Shown in pieces: positions 18,487-27,377 of a stretch of 64,000 bases of DNA; positions within the stretch are counted from its first letter, which is position 1; every line of letters starts with the position of its first letter. The stretch covers positions 372,001-436,000 of the forward strand of contig NZ_SMAJ01000001.1 in the NCBI RefSeq assembly GCF_004346225.1, written 5' to 3'. Position numbers and translations under genes: made by a program. Origin of the DNA: Paralcaligenes ureilyticus (GTDB lineage: Bacteria; Pseudomonadota; Gammaproteobacteria; Burkholderiales; Burkholderiaceae_B). The notes beneath the pieces are model-generated. The model was not told the DNA's origin. It ran no database searches and was given only the letters and a program-made list of their open reading frames with translations.

Positions 18487-19596
18487 ATGAGTCCATATCC
18501 GATGGATGCCAAACCCACGTATAGCAGGCTAAGAGCCGGGTTTCTGGAAAACGCAAAGAAACACAAGGCGCAGGTTCGGCACTTCAAGCATCCCCTGAAA
18601 GGAATGGACGGCGAAGAGTTATACACGGATATCGCGGTATGGGCCAAGCCGGAGACTAAAAAATGGCTGGTCGTCATCTCGGGCACGCATGGCGTCGAAG
18701 GCTATTACGGCTCCATGTGCCAAACCCAATACATGGACAGCCTGGCCGCACTGGCGCAGGACGGCCGGGTCGGCGTTCTGATGGTTCACCTCATCAACCC
18801 TTGGGGCACATCCTGGAAGCGCCGGGTCAATGAAGACAACATCGATTTGAACCGGAATTATCTGGACTTCGCCCAGCCGCTGCCGCAAAACCGTTATTAC
18901 GAAGCCCTGCACCCCCTGTTTGTAAAAGAAGCCGCGACAGGGGCTGCCCGCCAGAAGTCCAACGAACAATGGGCGGAAAAGAGTAAGGAAATCGGCCACA
19001 CGGCACTGATGAACCAATTGGGTGCAGGCCAATACCTGCATCAGGACGGCCTGTATTTCGGTGGCTTCAAACCGTCATGGTCCAACGCGACCCTGCGCGC
19101 CATCATGGGCGAGTTCCTGGCCGACTGCACCGACGCCATTTGCCTGGACCTGCATACAGGGGCGGGCGCATACGGCCACCCCATGCTCATGGCCATCGCC
19201 GAACGCGAATATCCGGGCATACGCGATGCGCAACGGATCTACGGCGCATGGCTGTACACGGTTTTAACGGGCGCGAGCCAAACCACCGACACCGGGATTT
19301 CCGCCGCGGCCACCGGCTATACCTCGCAGGCGATGGTGGATCTGATGACCGGAAAACGCTTCTGCCAGCTGGTGATAGAGTGCGGCACCTACGACGGCGA
19401 AAAGGTCGGCCACGATGCGCTTTTGAACGACCATTTCCTGCATCTTTGCGGCAATCTGCAAGGCAAGGAATTCGAGCAAACCAAGGACAAGCTGCTGGAA
19501 TTTTTCTTCCCCAGTGATCAGGACTGGCGGGAATTGGTATGGGTCAGGACGCGGCAGATATTCGACCGGGCCTTGGCGGATTTATTTGAGAGATAG
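18487..19596 (+). CDS. DUF2817 family protein, M14-like metallopeptidase
   Basis: 369 residues. The VVISGTHGVEGYYGS segment carries the H-x-x-x-E zinc pair of carboxypeptidase-type (M14) folds, the NEDNIDLNRNYLDF segment carries the substrate-binding N-R, and CLDLHTGAGAYGHP gives the third zinc His. The late Glu (IECGTYDGEKVG) is the probable catalytic base. No signal peptide is seen, so it acts in the cytoplasm. AGGAA precedes the ATG at 18487. Divergence from a HisJ-type transporter suggests a role with imported peptides or amino-acid conjugates; this is inference. Confidence 0.85.
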   Translation: MSPYPMDAKPTYSRLRAGFLENAKKHKAQVRHFKHPLKGMDGEELYTDIAVWAKPETKKWLVVISGTHGVEGYYGSMCQTQYMDSLAALAQDGRVGVLMVHLINPWGTSWKRRVNEDNIDLNRNYLDFAQPLPQNRYYEALHPLFVKEAATGAARQKSNEQWAEKSKEIGHTALMNQLGAGQYLHQDGLYFGGFKPSWSNATLRAIMGEFLADCTDAICLDLHTGAGAYGHPMLMAIAEREYPGIRDAQRIYGAWLYTVLTGASQTTDTGISAAATGYTSQAMVDLMTGKRFCQLVIECGTYDGEKVGHDALLNDHFLHLCGNLQGKEFEQTKDKLLEFFFPSDQDWRELVWVRTRQIFDRALADLFER

Positions 19597-19615
19597 GGTT
19601 GATCGTCGGATGTTT

Positions 19616-19807
19616 GGCACCCACAAGGGGTGCCTCTACAAAACGTACCCGTTAATCATGTAGCGCCACCCCTTGTGGGTGGCAAAATTTTTGCAATGAG
19701 GTGGTCTATATTTTGGGGACAATGGCAGCCACAAGGGCTGCCGCTACGTATATGTAGCGTTAGGATATTCGGCTGCGGCTAATGCCACCCACAAGGGGTG
19801 GCGCTAC
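19616..19807. repeat. REP-like palindrome cluster (4 copies), composite block
   Basis: Copies at 19616-19639 (minus, GGCACCC), 19660-19683 (plus, GCCACCC), 19724-19747 (minus, GGCAGCC) and 19784-19807 (minus, GCCACCC). The first three repeat the order and linkers of 27378-27506. The last copy is followed by the conserved linker (CGGGTACGTTTT) but lacks its partner. Confidence 0.87.
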
Positions 19808-19845
19808 ATGATTAACGGGTACGTTTTCGATCCGTTCCCACCGTC

Positions 19846-20571
19846 TCAATGAATAATATCGGACAGGAACTTGCGGGCCCGGTCGTGGCGCGGGGCGGAG
19901 AAGAAATCGGCCGGCCTGGAGTCTTCCAGAATCTGGCCCTCGTCCATGAACCAGATACGGTCGGCGACTTCCCTGGCAAAATTCATCTCATGCGTGACGC
20001 ACACCATGGTCATGCCATCGGCCGCCAGGGCCTTCATCACCGCCAGAACCTCACCCACCATCTCGGGGTCGAGCGCGCTGGTGGGCTCATCGAACAGGAT
20101 GACGGTGGGCTTTTGCGCCAAGGCCCTCGCGATGGCCACACGCTGCTGCTGCCCGCCCGATAGATTGGCGGGCATTTCGTTGATTTTTGCGCTCAAACCC
20201 ACTTTGGCAAGCAACTCTTCGGCCAACTCATAGGCCTGAGCCCTAGAGCAGCCGCCCACCTTGATGGGCGAGAGCGCGATATTGTCTTTGACGGACAAGT
20301 GCGGGAACAGATTGAACTGCTGAAACACAAAACCGATCTTTGCCCGCAGATGATTGATGTTCAGCGTGCGGTCGGTAATGTCCAGGCCTTCGACCCGAAT
20401 AGTGCCTTTTTGAATTTCTTCCAGCTTGTTGATAGTGCGTATCATGGTCGATTTGCCCGAGCCGGACGGCCCGCACACCACCAACACCTCGCCAGTCTTT
20501 ATCTCGCCGCAAATATTATTGAGCGCGTGATATTTTTTATACCACTTGTTGACATTTTCGAATTGAATCAA
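19846..20571 (-). CDS. Amino-acid ABC transporter ATP-binding protein, GlnQ/GltL-like
   Basis: 241 residues. It has Walker [11 protein letters not shown]-loop [13 protein letters not shown], signature LSGGQQQR, Walker [17 protein letters not shown] and H-loop [11 protein letters not shown], the standard polar amino-acid ATPase set. It is the last gene of the seven-gene sulfur-amino-acid operon and powers the two permeases encoded just upstream. Confidence 0.9.
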   Translation of the reverse strand: MIQFENVNKWYKKYHALNNICGEIKTGEVLVVCGPSGSGKSTMIRTINKLEEIQKGTIRVEGLDITDRTLNINHLRAKIGFVFQQFNLFPHLSVKDNIALSPIKVGGCSRAQAYELAEELLAKVGLSAKINEMPANLSGGQQQRVAIARALAQKPTVILFDEPTSALDPEMVGEVLAVMKALAADGMTMVCVTHEMNFAREVADRIWFMDEGQILEDSRPADFFSAPRHDRARKFLSDIIH

Positions 20572-20592
20572 TGGAGTCTCCCGGAATGGAAA

Positions 20593-21285
20593 TCAGGCGA
20601 TGCCCAGCCGTTTGTTGTTCAGATACGCCTCGAGCACCTTCGCCGATTTTGAAAGCAAGGCACACAGGAGGAAATAAAACAGGGCCAGTATCAGGTAGGT
20701 GCGCAGGGTGCCCGTCAGCTCGATGCTATTGATCTGCTGCGCCGAAAAAGTGGCTTCCTGCACGCCGATGATATAGGCGATAGAGGTCGCTTTGATGGTC
20801 GACACAAACTGATTGAGCAGCGACGGAATCATATTGGCCAGCGCCTGCGGCAGCTGGATATTGAACAAGGTCTTGAAATACCCCAGGCCCAATGCCCGCG
20901 ACGCTTCGATCTGCCCCGGCGGCAAGGCCTGGAGACCCGCGCGAATGATCTCGGCCAGGAAAGCCGATTCATACACAATGATGGCGCACAGGGCGGTGGA
21001 GAACGCGGGCACCTCCGTGCCGATCAGCACCGGCAGCAGGAAGTACGCCCAGAAAATAATCATGATGAGCGGAATGGACCGGAACGTATATACCCACACC
21101 ATGGAGCATATCTTTACCAGCCTGATGTCGCTGGTGCGGGCTACGCCGACACACAGGGCAATCGGAAATGCGCCCAGCAGCCCCAGGCTAGCCAGCAGCA
21201 GAGTCCCTGCAAAACCTCCCACCGGGCCATGGGGCCAGGAGCCCACCAGGAACATCAAGCCATAAGTACTTAGAAAATGAGTCAT
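20593..21285 (-). CDS. Amino-acid ABC transporter permease, GltK-like
   Basis: 230 residues with about five membrane segments. YTFRSIPLIMIIFWAYFLLP and the coupling motif QIEASRALGLGYFKTLFNIQLPQALANMIPS mark a GltK/GlnP-type permease. Two nucleotides separate it from the preceding permease gene, with which it should form a heterodimer. Confidence 0.88.
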   Translation of the reverse strand: MTHFLSTYGLMFLVGSWPHGPVGGFAGTLLLASLGLLGAFPIALCVGVARTSDIRLVKICSMVWVYTFRSIPLIMIIFWAYFLLPVLIGTEVPAFSTALCAIIVYESAFLAEIIRAGLQALPPGQIEASRALGLGYFKTLFNIQLPQALANMIPSLLNQFVSTIKATSIAYIIGVQEATFSAQQINSIELTGTLRTYLILALFYFLLCALLSKSAKVLEAYLNNKRLGIA

Positions 21286-21287
21286 GG

Positions 21288-22019
21288 CTAGCCTTTGAAA
21301 TTGGCGGGGTACTTCCGGGACATCTGGGCTCCCAGCACCGCAATCAACAGCGAAATGACCAGATAGATCAAGGTCGAGATCAGGAAGATCTGAAATGTCT
21401 GGAAAGTCGTGTTTTCAATTTTCTTGACCTGATACGTGAGCTCCGTAACCCCGATCACCATGGCCAGGCTGGTGTCCTTGAACAGAATGAGCGAGCGATT
21501 GATGATGGGGGGAATACTGATCCGCACCGCCTGGGGCAAAACCACATAGGCCAGCGCCTGCATGGCCCCCAGGCCGATGGAGCGCGCCGCTTCTACTTGA
21601 GTAGCCGCAATCGCCTTGATGCCCGAGCGTATATCTTCATAATAGTAGGCGCTGACATTCAAGGACAGGGCAATCAGCGCAAAGGAAAATTCGGTATTGC
21701 CCTGGTTGATCCACAATCGGATCGGCTCGGGCAGCACTTCGGGCATGCCGAAGTACCACACCATGATTTGCACGACCGTGGGCACGTTCCGATGATATTC
21801 GACATATAAGGCAATCAGACCGCGCGACACTCGAAAGGGAATCAGATACAGGCACGACAACAACAAAGCGATCGCAAATCCGCCGACTAGGGCTCCCGCA
21901 AACAGGCGCAGAGTAAGCAGCACGCCGGATATCAGCATGTGCACCGCTTCCGGGTTTTCAAGCAGGGAAAAAGAAAAATTCATGTGTCTGACGGGGTTGC
22001 CGGGCAACCCCAATCCCAT
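21288..22019 (-). CDS. Amino-acid ABC transporter permease, GltJ-like
   Basis: 243 residues. YVEYHRNVPTVVQIMVWYFGMPE and the coupling motif QVEAARSIGLGAMQALAYVVLPQAVRISIPP identify a GltJ-type permease. The start may be 22019 or the ATG at 21983 (MNFSFSLLENPE); the former nearly abuts the binding-protein stop at 22023 and gives coupling. It lies between the binding protein and the GltK-like gene. Confidence 0.87.
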   Translation of the reverse strand: MGLGLPGNPVRHMNFSFSLLENPEAVHMLISGVLLTLRLFAGALVGGFAIALLLSCLYLIPFRVSRGLIALYVEYHRNVPTVVQIMVWYFGMPEVLPEPIRLWINQGNTEFSFALIALSLNVSAYYYEDIRSGIKAIAATQVEAARSIGLGAMQALAYVVLPQAVRISIPPIINRSLILFKDTSLAMVIGVTELTYQVKKIENTTFQTFQIFLISTLIYLVISLLIAVLGAQMSRKYPANFKG

Positions 22020-22022
22020 TGC

Positions 22023-22859
22023 CTATTGTGTGCCGTCTACCGGCTCCACCTTGAAGGTGCGCGTCAGTTTGTAGATGGAATGTTTGCCCATCCACTTATC
22101 GTAGATCTGCGTCAATTCGCCCGACTCGTCGATTTTCTTAATCGCGGCGTTGATCGCATTCTTCAGATCCGGCTCGCCTTTGTTGACCACCACACCGATA
22201 TGTTCGGTGTAGGTCGGCTCCGAAAGCAATACAGTCGGAGTAGCCGTCTTTTCCGAATCGGTTTCAAAACGGATCAGCACCAGCTCGCCGGCCGTCATGC
22301 CCGCCACCTTGTCGCTTTGCAGGCCCAGATAACACTGCGAGATATTCTGGAAGGTCAGCACATCGGACTTGGTCAGCACTTTGGACGCAATCGCCGCCGA
22401 GCTGGAGCCCGATGACGCACATACCTTTTTCCCCGCCAGATCGGCCAGCGTTTTAATGCCGGAATTCTTCTTGACCAGTACCCGGATATTGCCCTCCAGA
22501 TATTGAAGGCTGTAATCGACCTCCTTCGCGCGGGTGGGCAGATACGCCATCGCACCCGCCACCATATCTACCCGCCCCATTTTCAGCTCGGGGATACGCG
22601 CCTCGGTCGACACGCCTTTGTGCACCAGTTTCAGGCCCATCTGCTTGGCGATGGCGTTGCAGATATCCACGTCATAGCCCACGTACTCCCGAGTCTTGGG
22701 GTCTTGAAACCCATAAGGAGAGCTGGCGTTTTGGGTGCCGCAGGTGATGCTGCCGCGTGCCTTGATGTCGGCCAGCTTATTGGCCAGTACGGGACTCGAG
22801 GCGAATACCGCCGCGGTGGTCAGGCCCAGGATTGCGGCCGATTTGTTGAGATTGTACAT
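22023..22859 (-). CDS. Amino-acid ABC transporter substrate-binding protein (periplasmic), probably for a sulfur amino acid
   Basis: 278 residues. A signal peptide (MYNLNKSAAILGLTTAAVF, cleavage near VLANK) leads into a type II binding fold: GSITCGTQNASSPYGFQDPKTREYVGYDVD, MGRVDMVAGAMAYLPTRAKEVDYS and AGKKVCASSGSSSAA. The ATG at 22859 has GGAGA five nt upstream. The ligand is unknown. Lying downstream of a thiol dioxygenase, a cystathionine beta-lyase and a rhodanese, it most plausibly binds cystine, cysteine or a related thiol (inference). Confidence 0.85.
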   Translation of the reverse strand: MYNLNKSAAILGLTTAAVFASSPVLANKLADIKARGSITCGTQNASSPYGFQDPKTREYVGYDVDICNAIAKQMGLKLVHKGVSTEARIPELKMGRVDMVAGAMAYLPTRAKEVDYSLQYLEGNIRVLVKKNSGIKTLADLAGKKVCASSGSSSAAIASKVLTKSDVLTFQNISQCYLGLQSDKVAGMTAGELVLIRFETDSEKTATPTVLLSEPTYTEHIGVVVNKGEPDLKNAINAAIKKIDESGELTQIYDKWMGKHSIYKLTRTFKVEPVDGTQ

Positions 22860-22880
22860 ATTGTCTCCGGTATCAATCAC

Positions 22881-24488
22881 TTAATGGTGAGGGTGAAGTA
22901 AAAATGTGTTTCGTTCCTGCTCATCGATTTGGGAGACCAGATTGGTTTCCCACTCCAGGTATTTCCGGGCGGCCGCCTTATTGCCGTCGTGACGGTCATG
23001 CACAAAAAACAAGTAATCGATGCAGTCTTCGTCGGGCGGGATCGTGTCGGTTTGCTCCATGGGCAAACCGGTCTGCGCCATGGCTTGGGCGCTGCTCGCG
23101 CAGATAGTGATCTGCTTGTAGCCCTGCAATTCGAGATCGCAGGCCAGCAGTTGCAATTTGTCGAGGGACGATCCCAGCATCAGTATCCTTGCCCCTGGGT
23201 TTTTCTGAACCTGCGCCAACAGCGTCGAGCGTATGGCCCAGACGGCACCCTGCAAATGGCCTTTGCGATACTCCATGCTTGAACGCAAATCGAGAATGGT
23301 CGCCGCTGCGCGGCCGCGAACAAAAGAGCCCAGCCCCGATGGCTCCAGCACAACCGTGTGCTGCAAAGCCGGCCTGAACTGGGCCGGTACCGGTAAATCC
23401 GCCAGATCGGCCGGGTCCGTCAACAAATAGACATCCCAGCCCAATTGCTTGAGCCAACTGGCCACCACCGGCGCACGAATCCCGTCGAAATCGCAAATGA
23501 CCACCCGGGACTTGCGAACGCCAATATACTGGTCTGTCGCCTGTATCAGCTGGCCGCCCGGCGTGTGCTGTACAAACGTCGGCGTATCGCGCGCATATTC
23601 TTCCTGGGTGCGTACATCGCACAGGAAAGTATTGCGGCCGCCGTCACGCAACCAGGCCGTCGCGGTCTGCGCATTGATGGACGGCAGTCCGAATTTTTCC
23701 GTCAGCTTGGCCGCGCGTGCACGTAATACAGGCTTGTCGGCTTCTTGTATCGCCTCTGGATAGAGCCGATCGGCCTTGTGTTCAAGCGGAAAATCGGCCA
23801 GAAACCAGCCTTGCGTGCCGTTTTCCAGCGCATAGACCTTATTGGGCACATTGAGATTGATCAGGGTTTGCGCGCCGATGATGCTGCGGGTGCGGCCGGC
23901 GCAATTGATGACTATGGTCGTCTCGGGATCGGGGGCGAGCGCGTGAACCCGCAAGGCCAGCTCGCCGTTGGGACAACAAGTCGAACCGGGAATACTCATT
24001 TTTCTATATTCCTCGATAGGCCGCCCATCCAGGACAATCACGTCCGCTTGCTTGTCCTGCAGCATTTCATGCAGCTTGGCCGCCGACACGCTGGGCGTGC
24101 CATAGGCGTGTTCGGCAATCTCGCCAAACGTTTTGCTGGGCAGGTTGACCCCCGCAAAGATCGCATAGCCGCTATTTTTCCAGGCTGAAATCCCCCCCCG
24201 CAGGGCGAAGACATGGGTATAGCCCAACCGAGCCAGCGCACCGGCTGCGGCCAATACCGTGTCGTCGCCGCGCTCATCGGCATAGATCACCACGCGGGTA
24301 GCCGTATTGGGCACCAGGCGATAGATATTCAGTTCCAGGGTGCTGTAGGGCAACGGCACGGCAAAGAAAAGATGACCCTCGCCGTATTGCCCGTGCTCGC
24401 GAATATCGAGCAAGGCCAGTTCATTCTTGTCGTGTATCCATTCTTTTAATTGTGCAGCGTCGATAAATTGCAAAGATGATTCAGTCAT
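22881..24488 (-). CDS. Multi-domain rhodanese-related sulfurtransferase (about four rhodanese repeats)
   Basis: 535 residues, twice a normal tandem rhodanese. Four rhodanese-like units are visible. Unit 1 (about 5-115) has ALLDIREHGQYGEGH, but its active-site loop reads YADERGDD without Cys. Unit 2 (about 130-235) has VIVLDGRPIEEYRKMSIPG and a canonical loop CAGRTR. Unit 3 (about 265-365) has FLCDVRTQEEY and a loop one residue longer, CDFDGIR. Unit 4 (about 385-490) has ATILDLRSSMEYRKGH, and its loop LGSSLDK lacks Cys. Only unit 2 looks like a standard sulfurtransferase centre. It lies between metC-like and transporter genes, 20 nt after the former, suggesting persulfide handling from cysteine breakdown. 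Confidence 0.82.
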   Translation of the reverse strand: MTESSLQFIDAAQLKEWIHDKNELALLDIREHGQYGEGHLFFAVPLPYSTLELNIYRLVPNTATRVVIYADERGDDTVLAAAGALARLGYTHVFALRGGISAWKNSGYAIFAGVNLPSKTFGEIAEHAYGTPSVSAAKLHEMLQDKQADVIVLDGRPIEEYRKMSIPGSTCCPNGELALRVHALAPDPETTIVINCAGRTRSIIGAQTLINLNVPNKVYALENGTQGWFLADFPLEHKADRLYPEAIQEADKPVLRARAAKLTEKFGLPSINAQTATAWLRDGGRNTFLCDVRTQEEYARDTPTFVQHTPGGQLIQATDQYIGVRKSRVVICDFDGIRAPVVASWLKQLGWDVYLLTDPADLADLPVPAQFRPALQHTVVLEPSGLGSFVRGRAAATILDLRSSMEYRKGHLQGAVWAIRSTLLAQVQKNPGARILMLGSSLDKLQLLACDLELQGYKQITICASSAQAMAQTGLPMEQTDTIPPDEDCIDYLFFVHDRHDGNKAAARKYLEWETNLVSQIDEQERNTFLLHPHH

Positions 24489-24508
24489 GGTGTCGCGTAA
24501 AGTAGGTG

Positions 24509-25678
24509 TTAGCGGGTTTCAAGTGACGAGAGCAACCTGTTCAAGTCGGCCTTTAACTCTTCGGGTTCTTCCAGGCCTATATGCAGCCGCAATAAATAGC
24601 CGGTTTCATTCGCGGCCGGGCTCAGACGCGTTTTCTTGACATCTATGGGCAACACCAGGCTTTCAAAACCACCCCACGAGGAACCAATACCAAAGAGCTC
24701 AAGCCGGTCAATGGCATCCTCAATGCGGGCGGTCGATATGCCAGGCGCGAACTCCACCGACAACAAGCCATTGCTGCCGGTGCAATCCCGCCGCCACAAG
24801 GCGTGACCGGGATCTCCGGGCAAGGCAGGATGGAAAACGGTGCGCACCGCCGCTTGTTGGGCAAGCCACCCGGCCAGGCTCAATGCGCTTTGCGCATGGC
24901 GCTGCAAGCGCAGATCAAGCGTGCGCAAACCCCGTAAAACCAAAAATGCGTCTTCGGCGGATACGACCTGCCCAAAATTGACGCTGGCCGCTTCAATCGA
25001 CGCGAAAACGGCCTCGCGCGTCGTCACGACCCCCATCATTACGTCGGAATGGCCGCCCAGATATTTGGTGGCCGCCACAATCGACACATCGGCGCCCAGT
25101 TTCAGCGGCTGATAGCTCAAGCATGAGCCCCAGGTATTGTCGGCGCACAGGATGATGTCGCGCTGTTTGCATACGGCGGCCATGGCCGGCAGGTCTTGCA
25201 TGTCGTAGAGCAGCGACCCCGGAGACTCGACATACAGCATCCGGGTATTGGGCCTCATGCACGCCGCCCAGTCATCGGCCGCCGTGCTGAAGTAGCTGAA
25301 TTCAATGCCGTAATGGGCCAACTGGCTGACGCAGAACTGTTTCACCGGCCCGTAGGCGGCATCGGCAATCAGAACGTGATCGCCCGCCTTCAGATAAGCC
25401 ATCAACGTGACGGCGATGGCCGCCAGTCCGGTCGGAAACAGCTTGGATCGGTACCCGCCTTCCAGGGCCGATACGGCATCCTCCAGAGCGTAAGTCGTTT
25501 CATTGCCACGCGCCCCGTAGGACAGCATGCGTTCGTGCTCGCGCTTTACGCGTGTCTCGCGCCAATGCCCCAGACTCTCGAACAAGTAGGTGCTGCCTTT
25601 AACGATAGGGGTGTTGGCCCATCCTGTTGCGGGCCTGCCGACCCGGGTCAGTGCGGTAGAGCCGGAGCGCTTGGACAT
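24509..25678 (-). CDS. metC: Cystathionine beta-lyase / Cys-Met metabolism PLP enzyme
   Basis: 389 residues, full length for the bacterial cystathionine beta-lyase group. Visible landmarks are the Tyr/Arg of SYGARGNETTYALE (PLP phosphate contacts), FPTGLAAIAVTLMA, YVESPGSLLYDMQDLP, the cofactor Asp in CADNTWGS and the Schiff-base lysine in ATKYLGGHSDVMMG. The C-terminus has the WGGFESLVLP and LRLHIGLEEPEEL segments. It cleaves cystathionine, or cyst(e)ine, to homocysteine/sulfide/pyruvate. In this operon a cysteine or cystine C-S lyase role is at least as likely as methionine synthesis. The ATG abuts the stop of the thiol dioxygenase gene. Confidence 0.87.
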   Translation of the reverse strand: MSKRSGSTALTRVGRPATGWANTPIVKGSTYLFESLGHWRETRVKREHERMLSYGARGNETTYALEDAVSALEGGYRSKLFPTGLAAIAVTLMAYLKAGDHVLIADAAYGPVKQFCVSQLAHYGIEFSYFSTAADDWAACMRPNTRMLYVESPGSLLYDMQDLPAMAAVCKQRDIILCADNTWGSCLSYQPLKLGADVSIVAATKYLGGHSDVMMGVVTTREAVFASIEAASVNFGQVVSAEDAFLVLRGLRTLDLRLQRHAQSALSLAGWLAQQAAVRTVFHPALPGDPGHALWRRDCTGSNGLLSVEFAPGISTARIEDAIDRLELFGIGSSWGGFESLVLPIDVKKTRLSPAANETGYLLRLHIGLEEPEELKADLNRLLSSLETR

Positions 25679-26272
25679 TCAGGCAGGGCTCCGTACTGTC
25701 TTGACCCCTATCGACATCAATTTATAGGTGTCGTTTTCCGTATCGAAGGCCACGCGCTCCTTCAACATTTCAAGCGCAACGCCATACATGTGAAGATGAC
25801 GAATGCCGGACTCGTCTTCGATCCTGACCGCATGGATATCGTCGGCCATCAAGGCAATGCCGCCGCCTGGCGACACGGGCTGCTCTTTTACCAAAGACAG
25901 CCTGGCCACACCGGGTTTTGATTTATCGTCGACGCGGTCGTACACATAATTCGTTTCGGTGCCGCGGACTGCGGCAATACAGGCCCAGGTCGTGTGGTTG
26001 TGCGGAACAATCGCCTTGCCCGGCTTCATCACATTCAGGTACAGGGCATACGTGTTGTCAGGCTCTTCGTGAACCAAATAGCGCGACTGCAGTTCGCCGT
26101 CGACAGGCTCCGGATAATCGTCGTTCGACCACCACTCCTTGTGCGCCGCCACATCAATCAGCGCCTTCAAAATCACGTCCAGTTTCTCGCGCGTCATCGG
26201 GCTGGCGCCGGCGCGTTTGGCGGTATCGATAAGGTGGGAAACAGCAGTCGTTCTTTCAATGGCGTGATTCAT
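25679..26272 (-). CDS. Cysteine dioxygenase-family thiol dioxygenase (cupin)
   Basis: 197 residues. Iron ligands are H91 and H93 in VPHNHTTW and probably H161 in RHLHMYG, the three-His centre of thiol dioxygenases. An Arg (R64 in LQSRYLVH) sits where cysteine dioxygenases carry the Arg that binds the cysteine carboxylate; mercaptopropionate dioxygenases have Gln there, so cysteine is favoured (alignment by eye). The product would be cysteine sulfinate. The ATG at 26272 has AGGAGA upstream, and the open frame to 26344 has no such site. It heads a seven-gene operon divergent from a LysR gene. Confidence 0.83.
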   Translation of the reverse strand: MNHAIERTTAVSHLIDTAKRAGASPMTREKLDVILKALIDVAAHKEWWSNDDYPEPVDGELQSRYLVHEEPDNTYALYLNVMKPGKAIVPHNHTTWACIAAVRGTETNYVYDRVDDKSKPGVARLSLVKEQPVSPGGGIALMADDIHAVRIEDESGIRHLHMYGVALEMLKERVAFDTENDTYKLMSIGVKTVRSPA

Positions 26273-26317
26273 GTCAATCTCCTGTATTGATGAAAATATA
26301 GGGGGTAAAGACCCGCT

Positions 26318-26337
26318 TAACAAATTAATAATTGTTA
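26318..26337. promoter_or_regulatory. Candidate LysR operator in the divergent promoter region
   Basis: TAACAA and TTGTTA form an inverted repeat with an 8-nt AT-rich spacer, containing a T-N11-A motif typical of LysR binding sites. It lies in the 141-bp gap between the thiol dioxygenase gene and the LysR gene, 46 nt from the former's start and 77 nt from the latter's. Position and symmetry suggest the site through which the regulator controls both. Confidence 0.5.
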
Positions 26338-26413
26338 GAAACACATAAGTATTGCTAATGATTTATCTATGAGATACAGTGTGGATTTAGCTTGTTTATA
26401 AGGGATTTCCCCT

Positions 26414-27283
26414 ATGCGAAACCTGGATATGGATCTGCTGCGAACCCTGGTAACTATAGAAAAAGCTAATACATTTTCCGGCGCAGCCAATGAACTGTTC
26501 AAAACCCAGTCGGCCATCACGCAGCAGATGCAGCGGCTGGAGTCGCTGCTTGGATTCCCCTTGTTCGAAAAAAAAGGCCGCCGCCGGGTGTTGACGGTGC
26601 AAGGCAGCAAACTTGCCGCCTACGGCCGCCGCCTGCTGGCCATCAACGATGAAGCCATACGCACTATTGGTCAACAACCGATGGAAGGCGATATCCGATT
26701 GGGCGCGCCCCTGGATGTCGCCGATACGATTCTGCCACCGGTGCTCACTCACATTGCCCGTTATGCGCCGAAAGTGCGACTGGAAATCCGCGTAGACAGA
26801 AGCCCCTACCTGATGGAGGCACTGGAGTCGGGCGACATCGATCTGACGATTTCAACCCGGCACAAAAAGGAACTGAATGGAATCGTTTTACGCACCTCGC
26901 CTACGGCGTGGATATGCGCCGCCGATTATGTCCACAACAAACGGGTTCCGTTGCCGCTGATCCTGGCTGACGAGCCCAGCATATTCCGCAAAATTGCTTT
27001 AACCGCGCTGGAGCAGACCAAGCTGGAATGGCGCATCAATTATCTGGCGCCAACATTGGTGGGCATCAAGGCCGCCATCCGGGCAGGCCTGGGCATAACC
27101 GCCCGCAGCGTCGAGTTGTTAGGTACGGACATGCGCGTATTGGGCGAAGCAGAGGGCCTGCCTCCACTGCCCTCGGTGACCTACTACTTATGGACCCGCC
27201 AGGATACGGTCAGCCCCCTGACCTTGTATATATACGAAATGCTGAAAAGCAAATTCGAATATAAAGAAGGGGAATTGTCTTAA
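26414..27283 (+). CDS. LysR-family transcriptional regulator of the adjacent sulfur-amino-acid operon
   Basis: 289 residues. The N-terminal winged helix-turn-helix is standard: LDMDLLRTLVTIEKANTFSGAANELFKTQSAITQQMQRLE, with FEKKGRRRVLTVQG forming the wing. The remaining 200 residues are the effector-binding fold (GDIRLGAPLDVADTILPPVL, then ESGDIDLTISTRHK). The closest relatives by eye are regulators of amino-acid transport and catabolism. It is divergent from the seven-gene operon and most likely responds to cysteine or a derivative; this is inferred from context only. Confidence 0.87.
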   Translation: MRNLDMDLLRTLVTIEKANTFSGAANELFKTQSAITQQMQRLESLLGFPLFEKKGRRRVLTVQGSKLAAYGRRLLAINDEAIRTIGQQPMEGDIRLGAPLDVADTILPPVLTHIARYAPKVRLEIRVDRSPYLMEALESGDIDLTISTRHKKELNGIVLRTSPTAWICAADYVHNKRVPLPLILADEPSIFRKIALTALEQTKLEWRINYLAPTLVGIKAAIRAGLGITARSVELLGTDMRVLGEAEGLPPLPSVTYYLWTRQDTVSPLTLYIYEMLKSKFEYKEGELS

Positions 27284-27377
27284 CGAGTGAAGGGGGCGAT
27301 AAGCCGGGCAAACAGGGCGTGGCAAACGCGCGTGCTGGAATCGGTGACACCACAACGGTATTCGCAAGGTTGAAGAT

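Noticed and set aside
19616-19807. Clustered palindromes as a CRISPR array
   Set aside because: Copies alternate in orientation, are true hairpins with GTAG heads, have conserved linkers and recur across the whole window.
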